Shown here: piece after piece, positions 26,931 through 35,620 of the stretch
Numbering within the stretch: the first letter of the stretch is position 1
Layout of the letters: every line of letters begins with the position of its first letter
NCBI GenBank assembly: GCA_025163595.1
Contig: CP104100.1
Location: 434,001 to 498,000, forward strand
Length of the DNA stretch: 64,000 nt
Direction: 5' to 3'
From: Phaeobacter sp. G2
Lineage (GTDB): Bacteria; Pseudomonadota; Alphaproteobacteria; Rhodobacterales; Rhodobacteraceae
The notes under the pieces: model-generated
Seen by the model: only the letters and a program-made list of their open reading frames with translations
Databases searched by the model: none
Told to the model about the DNA's origin: nothing
Translations under genes and position numbers: made by a program

Positions 26931-27070
26931 TTGGCCCTGCAGGTCACTTAAGAAGCGCTTGAGCTTGGCCTCTTGGACAGGCGCGAAACGAGAGCAAAGA
27001 GAATGGTGTTGCGCTACCGTTCTCTCGGTTAGAGTGGTGGTTCCATCCCGCCAGTGCCACGAGGTCAGCC

Positions 27071-27697
27071 ATGAACAAACACGCCAGCATTCTGCGAACC
27101 GGACGGAAGTTTGATCAGGTTCTCAAGGGCGCGCGTGAGGTGTTTTTGGCAGATGGGTTTGAAGGCGCCAGCGTTGACGATATTGCACGCGCGGCCGGGG
27201 TCTCCAAGGCGACGCTTTACAGCTATTTTCCGGATAAACGTCTGTTGTTCATGGAGGTCGCCCGCAGCGAATGTGCTCGACAGGCGGACGCGCCGATGGA
27301 TCTGGCGACTTGTTCCAGTACTCCGCGTCAAATTTTGCGAGCTGCAGCTGGGCATATCTTGTCCATCAGCCTGTCTGACTTTGGCCTGCGGATGTTTCGT
27401 ATCTGCGTGGCTGAGGCTGATCGCTTTCCTGACCTTGGACGCCAGTTTTATGAGAGCGGTCCATTGTTGATTCGCGGCAAAATTCGCGATTACCTGCGCA
27501 GCGCCACCGCAAGGGGCGAGTTGCAGATCGAGGATTTTGACCTCGCTGCCGATCAGTTTGCCGAACTTTGCCGCGCCGATCTTGTGCCGCGTTTTCTGTT
27601 CAACATCGACGCGAGCTTTACAGAGGAAGAACGCAGCAGGATTATTGAAGGCGCGGTTGATACATTTCTCGCCCGCTATGCTGTGTTTTCGATCTAA
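27071..27697 (+). CDS. TetR/AcrR family transcriptional regulator
   Basis: A 208-residue dimeric repressor-type protein. The N-terminal helix-turn-helix covers about residues 14-60 (AREVFLADGFEGASVDDIARAAGVSKATLYSYFPDK), the classical TetR pattern. The ligand-binding part contains ACPVCVAEADRFP-like segments (RICVAEADRFPDLG), the TetR_C branch often seen in efflux regulators. The start is the first ATG, seven bases after GAGG. No obvious target gene is adjacent on the plus strand; the divergent AEC transporter is the nearest candidate. Confidence 0.9.
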   Translation: MNKHASILRTGRKFDQVLKGAREVFLADGFEGASVDDIARAAGVSKATLYSYFPDKRLLFMEVARSECARQADAPMDLATCSSTPRQILRAAAGHILSISLSDFGLRMFRICVAEADRFPDLGRQFYESGPLLIRGKIRDYLRSATARGELQIEDFDLAADQFAELCRADLVPRFLFNIDASFTEEERSRIIEGAVDTFLARYAVFSI

Positions 27698-27888
27698 CCG
27701 CCGCGGGGGCTATCTGCGGGCCTTGCCAGTGCCTGCCGTGGACACGGATAGGTCGGCTTACTGCGTATTTCGGCAGGCCCTCCAGTGTAACCCTACAGCG
27801 AAAGCCCCGTCAGTTGGAGCCACGCCTGGCAGGCTCGCCTCTCCGGCTTCACTGCCGGGCCATCCCGCCCTATGTCTTGCCAACCGGG

Positions 27889-28428
27889 TTAATGCGTGAT
27901 CGCCTGATTGGGCGTCGTGCGATAGGTTTGATGGCAGCTGTGGCAGGCCCGTATCATCGTTGGCAGGCTGCGGCGCAGCCCGTTCACAGAATTGGCGCTG
28001 ATCTGTTTTGCTGCCTGTTGTGCGACCTCGGCGCGGGCCTCAAAATCCTGCCACTGGACCCAGATTTCGGGGCGGGCATAGGAATTGGGGTCCATGCGCT
28101 GCTTGGAAAAACGTTTGGGGATCTTGCGAGTGTTGTTCATCAGGACCCGCCGCGCGGCCTTGGCCGTCTGGGGGGTGAAGACCCGCCGCCCCGCCATCAT
28201 TTCGCTGAGGCTGAGGAGCGCTTCTTTTTGTTGACGCATCAAGGCCAGACGGGCCTGAATCTGTTTATCGGTGATCACCGCGCTGCCGGCATATAGATCA
28301 GCGCTGAGCAAGCCTAAGCACAGGCCGAGAGCACTGAAAGCGCCGATCATCCGCCGACAGACCCGCTTGGCAAGCGCGGAAAAACGGTGGCGTGTCCCCT
28401 TGTGACGGGGGTTGGAACCAGAGGTCAT
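27889..28428 (-). CDS. Cytochrome c' / c556 family protein
   Basis: A 179-residue exported heme protein. The start at 28428 follows GGAG by eight bases. A signal peptide covers about 1-48 (RMIGAFSALGLCLGLLSADLYAGSA). The mature part is a four-helix bundle. The heme-binding motif CHSCH lies near the C-terminus (Cys162, Cys165, His166), which is the layout of cytochrome c'. The early Met in LALMRQQKEALLSL could be the sixth ligand, as in c556. Such proteins bind NO or CO or act in electron transfer; the gene stands alone, so the role here is open. Confidence 0.87.
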   Translation of the reverse strand: MTSGSNPRHKGTRHRFSALAKRVCRRMIGAFSALGLCLGLLSADLYAGSAVITDKQIQARLALMRQQKEALLSLSEMMAGRRVFTPQTAKAARRVLMNNTRKIPKRFSKQRMDPNSYARPEIWVQWQDFEARAEVAQQAAKQISANSVNGLRRSLPTMIRACHSCHQTYRTTPNQAITH

Positions 28429-28737
28429 TATATTTTCTCCACCAAGAGTGGGCATGGCCAAACAGGGAGCGTTTGACCAAAACGAAAGCTGAGACCAAAA
28501 AGCGGGCAGGGTGCCGGGCGCCTGCTGGCTGCTTGCCTGGCCATGGTCGGAGCAGTCTCCACCACTCAGGTTATTTCTGCGTTAAACTTGCGCGGCAGCG
28601 GCTGGATGGTACTGCGATGGGCTTCGGGCTGCCAACAAGAGAGCCTGTGCCTATGGGCGCACCCCCTCACGCATTGTTCGCTCTGCAGCGAAGGGAATTC
28701 TATGGGCAGGGGGGCCGCAAAGGGCTAGCCTTGGGAC

Positions 28738-29439
28738 ATGACAACACCACGCTTTGATATCATTGGCCAGGCCCTGAGCGATGCCAGCCGCACCCGGATG
28801 CTCTGTGAGCTGATGGAGGGTCGGTCTTTCACCAACAAGGAACTGGCATCGGCGGCGGGCATCACCGCCCAGACCGCCACGGCGCATCTGCGCATGTTGC
28901 AAAACGCCGGGCTGGTCCTGGCCGAGAAACGCGGGCGCTGCGTGTTTCACCGCCTCGCCAATAGCGAGGTGGCCGGGGTGCTGGAGCAGCTGGCGGCCAT
29001 CGCGCCCAGTTCTCATCTGCATCTGGCCCAGCGGCGCAAGGCGGGCGATATTGCCCCGCTGCGCAGTTGCTATGACCACCTCGCGGGCCCTCTGGCGGTG
29101 GCTATCACCGGGCAAGTTCTGGACCGAGGCATGCTGGTCGAGGAAAACGGCGGCTTTCGCGTCTGTGGCCACGAGACCTGGCAAAAGCTGGGCGTGCACC
29201 CGCCGCAAATGCCTGCATCTGCGCAGGCGCGCCAGCCCTTTGCCCGCCCCTGCATGGATTGGACCGAGCGCAAGCTGCATGTAGCAGGTCCGCTGGGAAA
29301 ACAGATCCTTGCTCATTTCTTTGATCAGGGCTGGGTGACGCGCAACAGCCACAAACGCGGGCTGCAGATGACCGGCGTCGGGGCACGGGCGCTGGAGAAC
29401 ATTCTTGGACTACGCTGTGAGGAACTGACCAATGCCTGA
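28738..29439 (+). CDS. ArsR-type winged-helix transcriptional regulator
   Basis: A 233-residue regulator. The winged helix-turn-helix covers about residues 5-85 (LSDASRTRMLCELMEGRSFTNKELASAAGITAQTATAHLRML), typical of the ArsR/SmtB fold. About 140 further residues form a second domain with several His and Cys (SCYDHLAG, VCGHETW, RPCMDWTERKLH) that may bind metal or another ligand. The gene next downstream once overlapped this stop codon (ATGCCTGA at 29432-29439) before an element split it. Confidence 0.87.
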   Translation: MTTPRFDIIGQALSDASRTRMLCELMEGRSFTNKELASAAGITAQTATAHLRMLQNAGLVLAEKRGRCVFHRLANSEVAGVLEQLAAIAPSSHLHLAQRRKAGDIAPLRSCYDHLAGPLAVAITGQVLDRGMLVEENGGFRVCGHETWQKLGVHPPQMPASAQARQPFARPCMDWTERKLHVAGPLGKQILAHFFDQGWVTRNSHKRGLQMTGVGARALENILGLRCEELTNA

Positions 29440-29471
29440 GGTCTTTGACACAATCCACTGCGACCGCTTTA
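29432..29471 (+). pseudogene. 5' fragment of the NIF3-like gene, cut off by the element
   Basis: The ATG at 29432 overlaps the arsR stop. The first 13 codons read MPEVFDTIHCDRF and then run into the left arm of the inserted element. If the 261-bp element and one TA are removed, codon 13 joins in frame to SIEQGTRVLVQVP at 29734, giving a 149-residue coupled gene. The frame continues through the element to 29650, but that part is element sequence. Confidence 0.75.
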
Positions 29472-29732
29472 GGCTCTGGACCCATTCATCTTACGTGCTC
29501 AGTTTGACAGATTTTTCGCTGGTTAGGAGCATCTGCGCAGGAATAGTGGTTCTATTTCAATCAGATGTGACGCGTCCAGCGGGAAAATCCGTCAAACCCG
29601 AAGGGCAACGATTTCACTTCATTTCAATGTCTCGGATCGCTTGCAAATAGAACCACTATTGGCTGCGCACCCCAAGCCCCTGAAATCTCGTGAAATAGCC
29701 GCTGAGCATGTAAGATTAATGGGTCCAGAGCC
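29472..29732. mobile_element. 261-bp palindromic MITE-like element flanked by TA
   Basis: The terminal arms 29472-29502 and 29702-29732 are inverted copies (29 of 31 match; 31 of 33 with the flanking TA). The flanks are TA on both sides, the target duplication typical of IS630/Tc1-mariner movers. Two more inverted pairs lie inside: 29503-29522 with 29576-29596, and 29534-29557 with 29645-29669. No transposase is encoded. Removing the element restores the reading frame of the NIF3-like gene, strong evidence that it is an insertion. It is therefore a non-autonomous element. Confidence 0.8.
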
Positions 29733-30144
29733 TAGCATCGAACAGGGCACACGGGTGCTGGTTCAGGTGCCACAGGAGGCCGCCGGGCGGGTTTTGCAGG
29801 CGGTGCTGTCTCAGGAGCCATTGCACTGGGGGGACTACGATCAAGTGGCATTTACCACCCGCGCCGGGGTGCAGCAGTTTCGCACCCTGCCACAGGCCCG
29901 CAACCGGGCCACGGATCAGGCCGTCGCGGTGGCCTGTGTCGAGCTGCAGATCTTTGTGCCCAAGCAGGGGCAAGCGTTGGAGCCGCTGCTCTGTGCCATT
30001 TACCACGCCCACCCCTATGAAGAACCGGTGATCCAGCTGATTGCGGCAGCGCGCAGCCTGCATCGACGCGGCCAGGATGAGGCAAACCCAAACCGGTTTT
30101 GGAACCAGGAGACCGCCGATTGGGTGCCGGAGGCGCATCGTTGA
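29719..30144 (+). CDS. NIF3-like (YqfO C-terminal type) protein, 5' end replaced by element
   Basis: What remains encodes 141 residues from the ATG at 29719, which lies in the right arm of the element; there is no clear ribosome-binding site. Residues from TRVLVQVP to HAHPYEEPVIQLIA match the small PII/CutA-like domain found alone or in NIF3/YqfO proteins (GDYDQVAF, QFRTLP, HPYEEP). Its function is unsettled. Originally the gene began at 29432, coupled to arsR. The first five residues of the present frame (MGPEP) come from the element, so the protein may still be made but at a lower level. Confidence 0.72.
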   Translation: MGPEPSIEQGTRVLVQVPQEAAGRVLQAVLSQEPLHWGDYDQVAFTTRAGVQQFRTLPQARNRATDQAVAVACVELQIFVPKQGQALEPLLCAIYHAHPYEEPVIQLIAAARSLHRRGQDEANPNRFWNQETADWVPEAHR

Positions 30145-30222
30145 GGCAGGGCCTGCGTAGGCTGAGGTCGGGCAGGTGCAAAACACCTTGATTAATCTCG
30201 TCGTTGCGGCGATTCTCAGGAT

Positions 30223-30567
30223 ATGACTATGGATCCCATTCCGCCCAAGCCGGGCGTGCCTATCCCGCAGCAAGTGGCCTTTGACCGACGTGAGATGTCG
30301 GTGATCATGTCGCTCTATGGCCGTATGGTGGCCGCCGGAGAGTGGCGTGATTACGGGATTTCCTGCCTGCGGGAGCTTGCGGTGTTTTCAGTGTTTCGCC
30401 GCACCGCTGAAAATCCGCTGTACCGGATCGAAAAACACCCCAAACTGCGCAATCGTCAGGGGCTTTATGCGGTGGTGGGGATGGATGGCCAGATCCTGAA
30501 ACGCGGCAGCGACCTGAAGGCGGTGCTGCGGGTGTTGGAACGCAAACTCATCCGGGCGGTTAAATAG
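30223..30567 (+). CDS. DUF2794 domain-containing protein
   Basis: A 114-residue alphaproteobacterial protein of unknown function. The family block VAFDRREMSVIMSLYGRMVA, followed by GEWRDYGI and AVFSVFRR, is clear. It is small, has no signal peptide and is basic at the C-terminus (RVLERKLIRAVK). The start could be either of two close ATG codons (30223 or 30229). It is convergent with the NlpC/P60 gene. Confidence 0.92.
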   Translation: MTMDPIPPKPGVPIPQQVAFDRREMSVIMSLYGRMVAAGEWRDYGISCLRELAVFSVFRRTAENPLYRIEKHPKLRNRQGLYAVVGMDGQILKRGSDLKAVLRVLERKLIRAVK

Positions 30568-30585
30568 CCAGCGCTCCGGTGTGGC

Positions 30586-31350
30586 TCAGCCGATCTGCGG
30601 CAACCGCCGGTGTGCCGTTACTGGGCCGTCGCCCTGGTCGGCAATGCGGGCAATCGCCTGCTGCAACGGTTCCAGCGCCACAGCCATGGCATGGACATTG
30701 GCATGTAGCAGGGTGTCGGGGTCGTGAACCCAGGCAACATGGCCCTTCCAGAACAACAGATCTCCAGGTTGATAGGCGCTGCCGGGGGGCAGAAGTGTTC
30801 CCAATTGGCGCTCTTGTGGGCCGCTGTCGCCGGGGCAGGCAATGCCACAGGCGAGGCAGGCCAGTTGCACCAGCCCCGAGCAATCAATGCCAAAGCGGCT
30901 GTTGCCGCCCCAAAGGTAAGGTGTGCCAAGGAACCCCATGGCCACAGACAGCGGATCGCGCAGCTGCTGCTCCATCGGGGTAAGATGCACCCTTGGGATA
31001 TAGCCCTGATCGGTTTTTGCAAATCTGCCCTCAAAGCCTGAGACCAGGACCTGACTGCCAAAGCTGAGCGCGGCCAGGTCGGGGGATTTGAAATCGGCAG
31101 CGCTATAGGCGTGGCTGGCTGGGGCGCTGATCCAATGGCTGTTGGTTTGCGCCGGGGCCAGGGCCGCATCGGGCAGATAGCCGTGGTAGCCATCCTTGGT
31201 GGCGCGAATATGGGCCCAGCCCTGATTCTGATCCAGGATCTCTACCGCCTCACCACACAAAAGTTGCCGATCACGCGGCCCGTCGGGGGCGCGCAACAGG
31301 TCAACAACAGGCAGGGCAATACGTGCACATTCTGAGCCACTCTCTGACAT
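30586..31350 (-). CDS. NlpC/P60 family cell-wall peptidase
   Basis: A 254-residue C40 peptidase expected to cut peptide stems of peptidoglycan. An SH3-like domain lies at about residues 15-65 (GEAVEILDQNQGWAHIRATKDG). The catalytic domain has Cys157 in GIDCSGLVQ, His204 in WKGHVAWV and a further His216. No signal peptide is visible, as in many alphaproteobacterial members that sit beside a leucyl aminopeptidase. It begins five bases after the M17 peptidase stop, so the pair forms an operon, perhaps for recycling of muropeptides. Confidence 0.92.
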   Translation of the reverse strand: MSESGSECARIALPVVDLLRAPDGPRDRQLLCGEAVEILDQNQGWAHIRATKDGYHGYLPDAALAPAQTNSHWISAPASHAYSAADFKSPDLAALSFGSQVLVSGFEGRFAKTDQGYIPRVHLTPMEQQLRDPLSVAMGFLGTPYLWGGNSRFGIDCSGLVQLACLACGIACPGDSGPQERQLGTLLPPGSAYQPGDLLFWKGHVAWVHDPDTLLHANVHAMAVALEPLQQAIARIADQGDGPVTAHRRLPQIG

Positions 31351-31355
31351 GGTGC

Positions 31356-32756
<1,401 letters not shown>

Positions 32757-32832
32757 AAAGGATACTCCGGTTGGGCGTCAGGTGACGTCAGAGTATCTGC
32801 CTGCCCGCTGCCTGCAAGTGCCGCCTGTCATT

Positions 32833-32885
32833 TGTTGTCAGAGTTTTAGGTGTTGCCAGAGTTTTGGTGCTGCCAGAATTCTAGG
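32833..32885. repeat. Three tandem imperfect 17-18-bp repeats upstream of the M17 gene
   Basis: The units read TGTTGTCAGAGTTTTAGG, TGTTGCCAGAGTTTTGG and TGCTGCCAGAATTCTAGG. They start 77 bp upstream of the aminopeptidase start on the minus strand. They could be regulator-binding sites or a decayed array. Confidence 0.6.
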
Positions 32886-32949
32886 GAAATCTGCGCGGCG
32901 ATACTCAGCCTTGGTGCAGGACATCAAAACAGGCCCTCAAACAGGCCAA

Positions 32950-32984
32950 GGCCGCCGGAGACCATTTAGGTCTCCAGGGCGGCC
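32950..32984 (-). terminator. Long hairpin downstream of the 33085 gene
   Basis: GGCCGCC-GGAGACC pairs with GGTCTCC-a-GGGCGGCC around the loop atttA, giving about 14 pairs. On the minus strand it lies about 100 bp after the stop of the helical protein gene, but the T-run after it is weak, so termination is only likely. Confidence 0.45.
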
Positions 32985-33084
32985 TGGCATGTAGGCATTT
33001 TACACTACAGTTCTAGTGGTCTGTCTTCCTGTTGGGTCAAGCCGTTCAGAAAGTGCGTTTGGTCTTGGCGTTTGATCTAGGCGT

Positions 33085-33444
33085 TCAAACGGTAATGTCT
33101 TGCTGATCCCAGACAGCTGTCAGGGAGCGCTCGCCGACCCGAAGGAGCCGGAACAGGATCGCGGCCACGGCGGGTGCGTCCTCGTTATCAATTGCCGCGG
33201 TGACATCGCGGGCAATGGACGCCATGGCGCTCATCCCGATCTGTTCCGCGATTGCGATCAAGGATCGCGCGTTTTTGCGCAGATCAACCATGTTGTTCTG
33301 ACGCCAAAGTCGTTCGCAATGCGTCAGGCGCACAGCCAGTTCCTCGATGGCGCGACAAACGACATCTTCGGCTCCGGCTTCGCCCAGTTGCGCGTACAGC
33401 TCGCCCAGTTTGTCTGGATCAAGATGCACGTTCTCTGCTTGCAT
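33085..33444 (-). CDS. Small helical protein, Hpt-like (histidine not evident)
   Basis: About 119 residues from the ATG at 33444; a longer frame from a TTG at 33531 would add 29 residues. The start is uncertain because neither has a good ribosome-binding site. The protein is all-helical. The stretch MVDLRKNARSLIAIAEQIGM resembles the helix pair of a histidine phosphotransfer domain (H-x-L-K-G-x-A..L), but the phosphoryl-accepting His is replaced. Several Cys and His are present (VVCRAIEEL, THCERL). It is divergent from the carbonic anhydrase. Function unknown. Confidence 0.65.
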   Translation of the reverse strand: MQAENVHLDPDKLGELYAQLGEAGAEDVVCRAIEELAVRLTHCERLWRQNNMVDLRKNARSLIAIAEQIGMSAMASIARDVTAAIDNEDAPAVAAILFRLLRVGERSLTAVWDQQDITV

Positions 33445-33619
33445 GACAGTGAGTATATTAGCCACCACATTCACCCTAAATTTATTGTACCCCCACGGCA
33501 CGAGGCCAATTTGCCTGCCAGTGGTTGTCAAAAGGTTTCCACCGGACTGTTCAAATCCCTCGAATTTGCGATCAATTTAGGATATTAGCGCCACGAACAC
33601 TCACAAGAGGATGCTCTCA

Positions 33620-34270
33620 ATGGAATTTGCCAAACCTCTACCCAGCTATCTGGTCACCCGCTATCACGGCTGGAAGGCCACCTCCTATGCGGAGAACCAG
33701 GGGTGGTATCGCCGGCTCGCGACCGAAGGACAGCGGCCTCGGGCGATGGTGATTTCCTGTTGTGACAGCCGGGTCCATGTGACCTCGATCTTTGGCGCCG
33801 ATCAGGGGGAGTTCTTTATCCACCGTAATATTGCCAATCTGGTCCCGCCCTATGCGCCCGATGGCGATTACCACGGCACCAGTGCGACGGTGGAATATGC
33901 TGTAACCGTGCTGAAAGTCTCGCATCTTATCGTTCTGGGCCATTCGCAATGTGGCGGCGTGCAGGGCTGTATTGATATGTGCAAAGGCCATGCGCCAACC
34001 CTGGAAGCCAAGGATAGCTTTGTCGGGCGTTGGATGGATATCCTTAAGCCCAAGTTCGATCTGGTTGCCGAAATCGAGGACGACGACCACCAGGCGCGCC
34101 AGTTTGAACGTCAGGCGGTTGTGGCATCGCTGGAAAATCTGATGACCTTTCCCTTTATCTCGGAGGCTGTCAAAGGCGACAGTCTCAGCCTGCATGGGTT
34201 GTGGACCGACATCGGAGAAGGCGGGTTGGAATGCTACGATCCTAAGGCGGGTCTGTTTCAGAAAGTCTGA
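33620..34270 (+). CDS. Beta-class carbonic anhydrase
   Basis: A 216-residue zinc enzyme that interconverts CO2 and bicarbonate. Zinc ligands are Cys48 (in CCDSR), His108 and Cys111 (in HSQCGG); Asp49-Arg51 is the catalytic dyad. The start at 33620 is preferred since AAGAGG lies nine bases before it; an ATG at 33611 abuts that site. The length fits type-I beta carbonic anhydrases. It ends in a converging terminator shared with the DUF3095 gene. Confidence 0.95.
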   Translation: MEFAKPLPSYLVTRYHGWKATSYAENQGWYRRLATEGQRPRAMVISCCDSRVHVTSIFGADQGEFFIHRNIANLVPPYAPDGDYHGTSATVEYAVTVLKVSHLIVLGHSQCGGVQGCIDMCKGHAPTLEAKDSFVGRWMDILKPKFDLVAEIEDDDHQARQFERQAVVASLENLMTFPFISEAVKGDSLSLHGLWTDIGEGGLECYDPKAGLFQKV

Positions 34271-34278
34271 TTGCAAGC

Positions 34279-34315
34279 CTGGCCCCCCAAAGCCCGTCAT
34301 TGGGGGATGCGCCAG
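34279..34315. terminator. Bidirectional hairpin between carbonic anhydrase and DUF3095 genes
   Basis: CTGGC-CCCCCAA pairs with TTGGGGG-atgc-GCCAG across a nine-base loop. It lies between convergent stops at 34270 and 34332. There is no T-run, so its strength is uncertain. Confidence 0.4.
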
Positions 34316-34331
34316 GAGCAGATACTCCGGC

Positions 34332-35480
34332 TTATTCTCTTTGAATTTTACCCATATTGCTGGCGGCGCGGGTGTATCCCCCTGCGGCGCCATCGACAAA
34401 ATGGACGTGATCATCGCTGCTTGCGGAGGGCACGATACAGGTGAGTCGGGCCTCATCCTGCGCATGCAGGCCAAACCGGATATGCCCGGCGGTCTGGGCC
34501 TTTTGCAGGATCGCCGTGATCTCGCTCTGCAGATCTGGGGTGCAATCAATGGTCATTTTGAGCCCGTCGTCGAACTTTCGATAGTCGGCATTGTCGCTCA
34601 TCACCGCAAGGTAGTGGGTTGGATCAAATTGGCCCATGGGCTTTTTGTGGCGGAACAACCAGCTCGTCAGCATGGTGCCGACCATCAGACTAAGCCACTT
34701 GCGCAGCACTGATCCGGTGCCATGGGTCAGTTTGGCTTCCAGACCGAGCCCCCGTGGCAGCAGGGCGATCCCCGGTCCTTCGGCGGCGACCGGGTGGCCG
34801 CCCCGCGCCAAAGCTGCTGTCCGGGTCAGGATTTCTGCCGCCACCCTGGAAAACTGCGACGCTGTTGCCGTCGGCCCTGGCACCATCACCAGCGACAGGA
34901 TCAGCCCATTGCGTGCGGGAATCGTGTTCCAGCGGCAGGACAAGCCGGTCAGATCTGGTGGTGTCTCGTCTGTGTTTTCGGGGATGACGTAATGGCCCTG
35001 CTTCATCTGATCTTCGGCCCAGGCGAGGCCGCCGCCTGAAAACATCGCGTAGTCGGCATTATCCGAGACCGCATGGCGGGCCACGGTGACATCCAGCCCC
35101 TGCGCCCGCACCTCGTGCACGGGGATCATCGCCACCCGCAGGGCAATGCCAAACTCCTGTTTCACCCAGCGGCGCAGACGGGCCAGAGTGCGCCGTGCCG
35201 TCGCAGCCTGCGCAGCGGAGACCGCAAACGAGGTCCCGTCGCCGCCAAAGACATAGGGAAAGGCGGCGCCGTCGAGCGCGTTCAGCATGGCTGCAATCAC
35301 CGAGGCCCCAACCATGTTGACGGTCTTGTACTTCCCGGCGGCAATCAGCCCGGTGGAATCGACGATATCGCTGCAGCAGATCACCCAGTCATCCGGAAGC
35401 GGGGTAAAGGCTGCTGGCTTTGTCAGGCTGGAAAAATGCCTCTGCCGGGGCAGAGATTCGTAAAATTTGGCGGTATGCAT
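34332..35480 (-). CDS. DUF3095 protein, class III nucleotidyl-cyclase-like
   Basis: A 382-residue cytosolic protein of the DUF3095 family. The N-terminal half looks like a class III cyclase fold: CSDIVDSTGLI (the DIV-S/T metal-binding segment, about residue 38) and FGGDGTSFAV (about 85), where GGDG is the catalytic-loop-like turn. The second half contains a repeat of cyclase-like strands (LKMTIDCTPDLQSEI). Whether it makes a cyclic nucleotide is not known. A further ATG lies one codon upstream. It is convergent with the carbonic anhydrase gene and divergent from an MFS gene; bicarbonate stimulates some class III cyclases, so the neighbourhood is suggestive. Confidence 0.82.
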   Translation of the reverse strand: MHTAKFYESLPRQRHFSSLTKPAAFTPLPDDWVICCSDIVDSTGLIAAGKYKTVNMVGASVIAAMLNALDGAAFPYVFGGDGTSFAVSAAQAATARRTLARLRRWVKQEFGIALRVAMIPVHEVRAQGLDVTVARHAVSDNADYAMFSGGGLAWAEDQMKQGHYVIPENTDETPPDLTGLSCRWNTIPARNGLILSLVMVPGPTATASQFSRVAAEILTRTAALARGGHPVAAEGPGIALLPRGLGLEAKLTHGTGSVLRKWLSLMVGTMLTSWLFRHKKPMGQFDPTHYLAVMSDNADYRKFDDGLKMTIDCTPDLQSEITAILQKAQTAGHIRFGLHAQDEARLTCIVPSASSDDHVHFVDGAAGGYTRAASNMGKIQRE

Positions 35481-35620
35481 CATCCGTCTCAATCTCTGCT
35501 GTCAGGTATCAAAACAATTGTACCCAGGCTGCAAACATGCAAGCTCGCGTCGCGAACATGTGACAACAAATGCTCAATGGACGCGCAAAGCAAGAGATCT
35601 ACCCAAAGGGAGCGTTCAAG

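Larger units (their letters stand above)
26456..27070. other. 615-bp intergenic region with two inverted copies of the hairpin repeat
   Basis: The region separates the divergent AEC and tetR genes. It holds repeat copy C (26534-26612) and copy D on the other strand (26854-26930), about 240 bp apart. The open frames that cross it have skewed, repeat-derived composition and are not believed. The tetR promoter must lie in its last 120 bp. Confidence 0.7.
32757..33084. other. 328-bp intergenic region with direct repeats and a long hairpin
   Basis: No gene is seen. It holds three imperfect 17-18-bp direct repeats (32833-32885) on the promoter side of the M17 gene, and a long hairpin (32950-32984) toward the 33085 gene. 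Confidence 0.7.

Noticed and set aside
26456..26947. 164-residue N-terminal extension of the AEC transporter
   Set aside because: It runs through two hairpin repeats and is Arg/Pro/Ser-rich. The family start is MADIFF at 26455.
27698..27888. Possible gene between tetR and the cytochrome gene
   Set aside because: Short frames only, with no start signals or protein-like composition.
29432..29650. 72-residue frame after arsR as an independent gene
   Set aside because: Codons after 29471 are element sequence. It is better read as the cut-off start of the NIF3-like gene.
29641..29718. TTG start for the NIF3-like gene at 29641
   Set aside because: These codons lie inside the palindromic element and lack a ribosome-binding site; the domain begins after 29734.
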